Shown: positions 57,650 to 64,000 of the stretch, one piece after another
How the letters are laid out: every line of letters begins with the position of its first letter
How positions within the stretch are numbered: the stretch's first letter is position 1
Source: Fidelibacterota bacterium
GTDB taxonomy: Bacteria; Fidelibacterota; Marinisomatia; Marinisomatales; TCS55
Assembly (NCBI GenBank): GCA_029936965.1
Contig: JAPYRG010000001.1
Coordinates: 150,685 to 214,684, forward strand
Direction: 5' to 3'
DNA: 64,000 bases
The notes under the pieces: model-generated
What the model saw: only the letters and a program-made list of their open reading frames with translations
Databases searched by the model: none
Told to the model about the DNA's origin: nothing
Translations under genes and position numbers: made by a program

Positions 57650-60496
57650 TTATTGATCCTTTTGCTCATAATCTGATATATCAGGGCATGTACAGACTAG
57701 ATTTCGATCTCCAGCGGCATTTTCTATTCTACCAACTGGAGGCCAGTATTTATATTCTTTTAACCATTGTGCCGGGAAAACAGCCTCTTCCCTAGTATAT
57801 GGATGACTCCAGTTATCTTTTGAAATACTTGCTACAGTATGTGGAGAGTTTTTGAGCATATTATCTTTAGAATCAGATTTTCCATTTATCACATCATTTA
57901 TCTCTTTTTTTATAGAAATCATTGCGGAGCAAAACTTATCAAGCTCATTTTTTGATTCACTTTCTGTTGGCTCAATCATTAAAGTTCCAGGCACTGGCCA
58001 TGACATGGTGGGTGCATGAAAACCATAATCCATCAATCTCTTTGCAATATCTTCATCAGTAATTCCCGATTCTTTTCTTATTGGACGTAAATCAATAATA
58101 AACTCATGCGCATTCAAGCCTTTTTCCCCTCTATATAAAATTGGGAAGTAATCTTCCAGTAGTTTTGCCATGTAGTTTGCATTTAAGATTGCAATAGATG
58201 TTGCTTTTTCCATTCCAGTATTTCCTAATAGCACCATATAACTCCAACTTATTGGCAATACCCCAGCACTTCCCCAAGGAGTAGCAGATACAGCAGATAT
58301 TGCATCGGAGGAATCATTACAAGAGATTACAGCATGTGATGGAAGAAATGGAGCAAGATGTTTTACAGCGCAAATTGGACCCATTCCTGGCCCACCCCCA
58401 CCATGCGGTATTGCAAATGTTTTATGTAAATTAATATGACAGACATCAACACCAATATCGGATACCCTGCTAATACCAACCATTGCATTCAGATTTGCGC
58501 CGTCCATGTATACTTGCCCATTGTAATCATGAATAATAGAGCATATTTCTTGTACAGTATTTTCAAATACACCATGCGTTGATGGATATGTGATCATAAG
58601 CGCAGCAAGATTATTTTGATGTTGTGAAGCTTTGTTTTTCAAATCATCAACATCAATATTTCCGTTGGAATCACATTTAATAACAACTACTTCCATACCA
58701 GACATGATTGCGCTAGCAGGATTTGTACCATGCGCCGACTCAGGTATTAGACAGATAGTTCGATGGGTATTCCCTTGCGCAAGATGAAATGCTCGAATCA
58801 CCATTAAGCCAGCATATTCACCCTGTGCTCCAGAATTAGGCTGCAAAGAAACACTGGGTAATCCAGTTATATCTCCGAGCCAATTTGAAAGATCATCAAA
58901 CAAATGTTTATATCCTTGAGCTTGGTTTAAAGGCGCAAATGGATGAATTGCACCAAATTCTGGCCAAGTAATACCAATCATTTCTGAAGTAGCATTCAAT
59001 TTCATTGTGCAAGATCCTAATGGTATCATGCTAGTATTTAAGGATAAATCTTTTGATTCTAATCGATGTATATATCGAAGCATTTCTGTCTCTGAATGGT
59101 AACTATTAAATACAGGATGAGTTAAAAATGATGAATTTCTTCGAAGATCAGATGGAATATTTGATTTGTTATTTTCTTTATGTTCAACCTCAATAGCAGA
59201 TAATAATAGTTTTAAATTCCGAGTCGTTGCTGTTTCATCCATTGAGATACCTAATGAACCATCTGAAAATTTTCTTATGTTAATATTATGTTTTAATAAT
59301 TTTTCTATTGTTTTATCTGGACCTGTAAAGTGAATTGTATCAAAAAAGGTATCATTTAGTATTTTAAATCCAGCATTTGATAAGCTTATTGCTAAATCAC
59401 AAGTATGCTGATGTATAGTTTCTGCTATTCTTTTTATCCCTTTTGACCCATGATACACCGCATACATTCCTGACATAATTGCTAACAATACCTGAGCAGT
59501 ACATATATTTGATGTAGCTTTTTCCCTTCTAATATGTTGTTCTCTAGTTTGCAATGACATTCGGTAAGCCTGATTTCCATGCGAGTCTATTGAAACACCT
59601 ATTAATCTACCTGGTAAAAAACGTTTGAAATTGTCTGTAACTGCAAAAAAGGCGGCATGTGGCCCTCCATAGCCCATAGGAACTCCAAAACGTTGTGATG
59701 AACCTATAGCAACATCTGCTCCAAGCTCCCCAGGGGGCTTTAGTAAAGCTAGGCTCATTAGATCAGTTGCTACAATTACATAAGCAGATTCTTTATGGGC
59801 AGCATTTGCAATCTCTTGGAAATTGTTGACTAAACCATTAGTGTTGGGATATTGTAGAATAGAGCCGAACACTGTATTATCAAAAATAAAATTACTTTCA
59901 TCGTGAAATTGAATAGATATTCCTAAAGGTTCTGATCTTGTTTTCAATACATCAATGGTTTGAGGGTGACAATTATTCGACACTAGAAACACATTTCGAT
60001 CTTTGCTCATTCTGAATGCCATTATCATTGCTTCTGCAGCAGCGGTGGCTTCATCTAATAGAGATGCATTAGAAATAGGTAATGCTGTAAGATCACAAAC
60101 CATCGTTTGAAAATTAATTAAAGCCTCAAGTCTACCTTGACTAATCTCTGCTTGATATGGTGTATATTGAGTATACCAACCTGGATTTTCTAATATATTG
60201 CGCTGAATAACAGGTGGCGTTATACAATCATAGTAACCCATACCAATATATGATTTCATTATCACATTTTTTTCGGCAATTGTTTTTAATTTTTCAATTA
60301 GTCTTGCTTCAGATACGCCATCACCAATGTTCAATTTTTTTTTTGAACGGATTGATTTCGGAACAGAAAAATTAATTAATTCTTCAATAGAGCTTAGACC
60401 AATCGTTTGCAGCATTTGTGTTATTTCACCTTGGTTTGGACCAATATGCCTGTCAACAAACTGATCGTAAGAATCGCCGCCTTTATCCTTTTTCAT
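57650..60496 (-). CDS. gcvP: Glycine dehydrogenase (decarboxylating), P-protein
   Basis: The PLP-dependent first step of the glycine cleavage system; it decarboxylates glycine and passes the aminomethyl group to the lipoyl H-protein. The 948-residue single-chain form contains both fused halves. The PLP lysine is K692 in [19 protein letters not shown]. Other matches are [11 protein letters not shown] (N terminus), [39 protein letters not shown], and [10 protein letters not shown]. The genes for the T and H proteins are not in the window. It follows the CPBP gene after a 4-base gap. Confidence 0.97.
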   Translation of the reverse strand: MKKDKGGDSYDQFVDRHIGPNQGEITQMLQTIGLSSIEELINFSVPKSIRSKKKLNIGDGVSEARLIEKLKTIAEKNVIMKSYIGMGYYDCITPPVIQRNILENPGWYTQYTPYQAEISQGRLEALINFQTMVCDLTALPISNASLLDEATAAAEAMIMAFRMSKDRNVFLVSNNCHPQTIDVLKTRSEPLGISIQFHDESNFIFDNTVFGSILQYPNTNGLVNNFQEIANAAHKESAYVIVATDLMSLALLKPPGELGADVAIGSSQRFGVPMGYGGPHAAFFAVTDNFKRFLPGRLIGVSIDSHGNQAYRMSLQTREQHIRREKATSNICTAQVLLAIMSGMYAVYHGSKGIKRIAETIHQHTCDLAISLSNAGFKILNDTFFDTIHFTGPDKTIEKLLKHNINIRKFSDGSLGISMDETATTRNLKLLLSAIEVEHKENNKSNIPSDLRRNSSFLTHPVFNSYHSETEMLRYIHRLESKDLSLNTSMIPLGSCTMKLNATSEMIGITWPEFGAIHPFAPLNQAQGYKHLFDDLSNWLGDITGLPSVSLQPNSGAQGEYAGLMVIRAFHLAQGNTHRTICLIPESAHGTNPASAIMSGMEVVVIKCDSNGNIDVDDLKNKASQHQNNLAALMITYPSTHGVFENTVQEICSIIHDYNGQVYMDGANLNAMVGISRVSDIGVDVCHINLHKTFAIPHGGGGPGMGPICAVKHLAPFLPSHAVISCNDSSDAISAVSATPWGSAGVLPISWSYMVLLGNTGMEKATSIAILNANYMAKLLEDYFPILYRGEKGLNAHEFIIDLRPIRKESGITDEDIAKRLMDYGFHAPTMSWPVPGTLMIEPTESESKNELDKFCSAMISIKKEINDVINGKSDSKDNMLKNSPHTVASISKDNWSHPYTREEAVFPAQWLKEYKYWPPVGRIENAAGDRNLVCTCPDISDYEQKDQ

Positions 60497-60500
60497 CTTT

Positions 60501-63500
60501 TTAGATTTTTGCTGAAAATCGCACCCAACAATAATTCAGTGCAATTATAGCTATTATTATTAATGAACTTCCGAGCGTTGCGCCAGGGAAAGCTGGGGTT
60601 ATGATTTCAGATATTAAATTTATAATCGTAAGAGAACTAATAATAAACATTGTCAGTTCAGGGTTATAGCGTAAGGTGGATATATAAATCCATCTAAATA
60701 AAATGCCAACAATGATACCGCTTAATATCCAACCGCCAACTCCAGCAATATTATTTGAACCAATTATTATTAGCCCAAAAAATATAAATAGCATTGAAAA
60801 CAACCCTTTTTTAACGGTCCATGATTTTGTTTTTTTTGATATAAATAAAACAATAAATGTTGTGAAGCCAGCAGACGCAAGAAATCCGCCAAGATTATTT
60901 AGTATGCTTAAAAATGGAACACTAGATGCGCCGTTAAATAGATTTGGCCATTCTGGAGACAGGCTTGGTTGAAGGGTATTTGTCATCGCAAAAACACCTG
61001 AAAGACCAATTCCAATTAATATGCCTTCAAGCAAACCTGGTTTATCTTTATTCTTTTTTTGTTCATTTATTTGAAAATGACTAGATGCAACAAGTATACT
61101 TGGTATCATTGATATAAATAAACCACCAACAATAGTTCCAGCAATTAAAACTCCTAACTGATTATTATATGGTTGTGCGGTAGAAAAACTTGCAATTAAA
61201 GAAGGCAATTGATTAATAAATGAAACTAATCTAATAATTAATAATGGTGAAAAAATATATAACACCAGCATAGTAGTAATTTTATTATTTGTCCAATAGA
61301 TAATCCCTAAAACAACTGCCGTCATTACTAAAATATTTAATAGTAGAGACATAGAGTTTGATGCTACATCTAGAATAGCACGTTGATCTCTTTCATTTCT
61401 CTCCCATTCTTCTGGAACAAATATAAATTTTTCATGAGTTTTGATATTATCACCATTAATTAATACTCGTATCCGTTTATCCCCATCATAAAATTTGTTA
61501 GGAGCAATATCTTTGAATATAAACTCCCAATCCGTTCTTTCAGGTCTTTTAGATGGTTCGGCAGAAATAAGCTCTAGAACATTATCTGTCAAATTGTAGT
61601 ATTTAAGTATTGTATTTAATGCAAGTTCTTCGGCTTCTTTTTCACTTAACTCTAAGCCCTCTTGATTCTCTGGTATCTTATGATTAATACGTAAAGGAAG
61701 TCCTCGGTTATTTAAATCAATTGAATACTCTTCAGCGCGCTCATTTAGATCTCCATCAAATTTTGCAAAGCGTACAGTAAATCCAGGTGTATCTATATAA
61801 TCACTCATTAAAAAATTATATACTTCTTTTCCTGCAGTTTGCCAAATAAATCTATTTTGTTTTCCTGGAGCAGCAGGGCTTACTGAAACCAATCTATTCC
61901 ATTCATCACCCAATTCTATTCCGTTTTCTACTAGATATTCTTCTGCAATAATAATTGCTTTATTACGATTTAATTCAAGACCAGGTGCATTTTTATCTGT
62001 TTTGAATAGAAACAATAAGACGATGCCTAATGCACCAAATGCAATCATAATATTTTTATTCTGTATATTATATTTTGGAATCTTAACGGAAGTTTTTCTC
62101 GATGAGGTTTTTTTTAGTGGTGGTGCGTTAAATGAGCTATTATAGAATTTATTATCTAGCTCTACCCAACTTTTTTCTTTAATTCTGCCAATAATTACTA
62201 TCCATACTGGAATAAGACATAGAACAAATACCATTAATTGATCAAACCACATACCTGTTGCAGTAGATGAAAATATTGGTATTGACATTAACACAGCATC
62301 ATAGATGAAGTGTGAAATAATAGCTGGTAAAAGACCAAATTGCAAATATAGCACACCAAAAATAACTGATGGCATAATTAGCTCAACTAAACGTGCATAC
62401 GCTGGATATGATGGATAATTTGCGTGAGCGGCTGCAAAAATTAGCGATTGAATCACAAATCCAATTATTATCCATTGTTTTCTACGCCCTAAACGATCTC
62501 CAATAAGCGCAGCACCAGCAATGGGGACTGCCCGAAAAAGACATTCTTCCCAAAACCCAGCACCTAGAGCTCTGCTAACTGACGATATCCACGGGAAAGG
62601 GGTTGCAATTACATCAGGGTCAAATAATGTTGAAGCAGGATCCCACCATCCAAATAATTTCTTTGTAAGAAGATAAAAAGTAATAACAAAAGCAAGATCG
62701 AACCCAATCATGAAATAGCCACCCACTGTTCGTCCTAATACTTGGATTGAATTTGACGCGCCTTTAGACCATAAATTCCAAAAATTGATTTGTTGGGGAA
62801 AGGCTCTTCTTGTAAGCGTTTCTCCTGCCATGAATGATAATGAATAAATAATACTCATCAGCAGTGTATTTGCAACCAAAGAAAAAATATTTTGAACAAA
62901 AAAGCTTTGTTGTGATAATGCGGTCGGATAATACATCCACATTAACGGCCAGAAATTAATTTCACCTAATGCGCCAAATACTGCAACAAAGGTACCCCAC
63001 AGCATGGCTTGTTTCCAAATAACCCAACGTTTTCTCATCATGATAAAAAGACCAATAATTACACCGCCAAATCCATATAATAAAAGCATTGCCATACTAG
63101 CAGAAGATGCTATAGTATTATTTGCTGAACGCATTTCTTCAAAACGCCTAGTGAACGTTTCAGGAACTTTTATATAATGTTTTATTTCAGAAACTTTTTC
63201 ACCACTAACCATTGTTTTTAATCGGAAGGAACCATCTTCAATTGTTGCATCTAATCTTTCATACACAAAAGTATGGTCAATTCTTTCGCTAGGAAGCACT
63301 TCTTCAGATGCTTCGATTTCCTTATAATTTGAAAGGGCAATAGATGTATTTATTTGAACAAAATTTTCAGCGATTTCTCTAGCATCATTTTGTGATAATG
63401 ATGCTCCTTTTTCATTCTCTGATAATATTTCTTTAAAACCATAAAATTCGCCAGCTGGTGTGAAAGAAATAATCGTTTCATTGGGTTCTAGTTCTTTGTA

Positions 63501-63821
63501 ATGCCGAACTTTCCAAGTATAAAAATGATATAAATGATCCTTCATTAACATGACAACTTTGTCTGAACCTCCAGCATCTAATTCCACAAAATTCTGAGTT
63601 CTTGAGTCATGATAAAAAGTGGCTGCCTGATTATAATTTTTAGGTCCCCAATTATTAGCCTCTGATAGTGATTCTGCCTTACTAAACGCACTCTCACGAT
63701 CCATTTTTAATTCTACATTTAAGATTGCAAATGCTTTTGGAAAGACTTTTACACTATAGTGCAATCCTCCAATAAATAATAAAGAAGCAGATATCCAAAA
63801 TATGGGTTTGCGCATTAACAT
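60501..63821 (-). CDS. Very large CPBP-family membrane protease with duplicated extracytoplasmic domains
   Basis: 1106 residues. A signal/anchor helix (about 5-25) leads to extracytoplasmic domain 1 (about 30-230), a helix bundle (about 240-370), and the CPBP (Abi/CAAX) protease core. The core has E425-E426xxxR430 in WEECLFR, the FxxxH motif ending at H466, and HxxxD at H504/D508, all intact. A second extracytoplasmic domain (about 615-845) resembles the first, including matching exits [20 protein letters not shown] and [21 protein letters not shown]. More membrane helices fill the C terminus. Usual CPBP proteins are about 200-300 residues. The two soluble domains recall PepSY-like inhibitory folds. 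An alternative start is Met 3. Confidence 0.8.
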   Translation of the reverse strand: MLMRKPIFWISASLLFIGGLHYSVKVFPKAFAILNVELKMDRESAFSKAESLSEANNWGPKNYNQAATFYHDSRTQNFVELDAGGSDKVVMLMKDHLYHFYTWKVRHYKELEPNETIISFTPAGEFYGFKEILSENEKGASLSQNDAREIAENFVQINTSIALSNYKEIEASEEVLPSERIDHTFVYERLDATIEDGSFRLKTMVSGEKVSEIKHYIKVPETFTRRFEEMRSANNTIASSASMAMLLLYGFGGVIIGLFIMMRKRWVIWKQAMLWGTFVAVFGALGEINFWPLMWMYYPTALSQQSFFVQNIFSLVANTLLMSIIYSLSFMAGETLTRRAFPQQINFWNLWSKGASNSIQVLGRTVGGYFMIGFDLAFVITFYLLTKKLFGWWDPASTLFDPDVIATPFPWISSVSRALGAGFWEECLFRAVPIAGAALIGDRLGRRKQWIIIGFVIQSLIFAAAHANYPSYPAYARLVELIMPSVIFGVLYLQFGLLPAIISHFIYDAVLMSIPIFSSTATGMWFDQLMVFVLCLIPVWIVIIGRIKEKSWVELDNKFYNSSFNAPPLKKTSSRKTSVKIPKYNIQNKNIMIAFGALGIVLLFLFKTDKNAPGLELNRNKAIIIAEEYLVENGIELGDEWNRLVSVSPAAPGKQNRFIWQTAGKEVYNFLMSDYIDTPGFTVRFAKFDGDLNERAEEYSIDLNNRGLPLRINHKIPENQEGLELSEKEAEELALNTILKYYNLTDNVLELISAEPSKRPERTDWEFIFKDIAPNKFYDGDKRIRVLINGDNIKTHEKFIFVPEEWERNERDQRAILDVASNSMSLLLNILVMTAVVLGIIYWTNNKITTMLVLYIFSPLLIIRLVSFINQLPSLIASFSTAQPYNNQLGVLIAGTIVGGLFISMIPSILVASSHFQINEQKKNKDKPGLLEGILIGIGLSGVFAMTNTLQPSLSPEWPNLFNGASSVPFLSILNNLGGFLASAGFTTFIVLFISKKTKSWTVKKGLFSMLFIFFGLIIIGSNNIAGVGGWILSGIIVGILFRWIYISTLRYNPELTMFIISSLTIINLISEIITPAFPGATLGSSLIIIAIIALNYCWVRFSAKI

Positions 63822-64000
63822 ATTTTCTCCAATTAAAAGTTCAAATAGAAGTCATAGAATATAAATTCTATAATAATTAATACAATAGTTATTGTGTTTT
63901 CATATAATAATTAATTAAAATTATTTGAAGGTTACTAGCATATTATTATTTATTAAGGATATTAGGGGCAATGAAAACTACCCTCCAATCTGTATAAGGA
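63822..64000. other. Right-edge non-coding stretch
   Basis: 179 AT-rich bases upstream of the CPBP gene, presumably with its promoter. I see no convincing gene. Short - strand frames entering from the right edge and ending near 63950-63964 could be the tail of a neighbouring gene, but they are too short to judge. Confidence 0.4.

Noticed and set aside
63940..64000. Tail of a - strand gene entering at the right edge
   Set aside because: Two frames give plausible tails of 12-17 residues, but neither is long enough to identify or prefer.

Overview
The window is a contiguous, gene-dense, AT-rich piece of a bacterial chromosome. Many genes overlap by 1-17 bases and no tRNA, rRNA, insertion sequence or CRISPR array was seen. 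The best guess for the source is a free-living marine member of the FCB group, most likely a Marinimicrobia (SAR406)-like or related lineage. This rests on a giant secreted protein ending in a type IX-secretion-like domain (Asn-Tyr-Pro-Asn-Pro-Phe-Asn-Pro motif), many Sec signal peptides and lipoboxes, and the low GC content. The assignment is inference; no marker gene settles it.

Region 1 (1-15.4 kb, + strand) is housekeeping: end of an unknown gene, folC, rho, a Cas6-like RNA-binding gene, aspartate aminotransferase, rpmE (type B), prfA, prmC, a UbiA prenyltransferase, dnaE, dtd, a cobalamin-binding mutase subunit, a TPR protein, an Xaa-Pro peptidase, a methyltransferase and an AlkA-like glycosylase. 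Translation termination (prfA plus its methylase prmC) is the clearest functional pair. The most surprising gene is the Cas6b-like one between rho and the aminotransferase. No CRISPR array or other cas gene is nearby, and its true N-terminus lies upstream of the first ATG, behind a Shine-Dalgarno-like site and an apparent ATA codon.

Region 2 (15.4-28.6 kb) carries envelope functions. On the + strand are a lipoprotein, a large HExxH/TolB-propeller/barrel-like protein and an ectonucleotide phosphodiesterase. On the - strand are an ABC-2 exporter set, ligA, three uncharacterised exported proteins and a TPR-SLH lipoprotein with its own terminator.

Region 3 (28.7-50.2 kb, + strand) looks like a surface or secretion locus. 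A FlgT_N-like protein, an LPP20-like protein, a TlpA-like thioredoxin and a tandem-duplicated CsgG/LpoB-like protein precede a 4811-residue beta-helix/Fn3/Ig-like protein that fills 14.4 kb. A terminator follows, then a FecR-domain protein and a CHASE2-class III nucleotide cyclase.

Region 4 (50.2-64 kb) returns to metabolism: a class IV aminotransferase next to a sulfotransferase-like P-loop protein, a terminator, carA-carB, and mtaB. Convergent to these are gcvP and a 1106-residue CPBP protease whose architecture is internally duplicated.

The candidates for undescribed biology are the solitary Cas6-like protein, the secretion locus with its giant substrate, the aminotransferase/sulfotransferase-like pair, and the duplicated CPBP protein.
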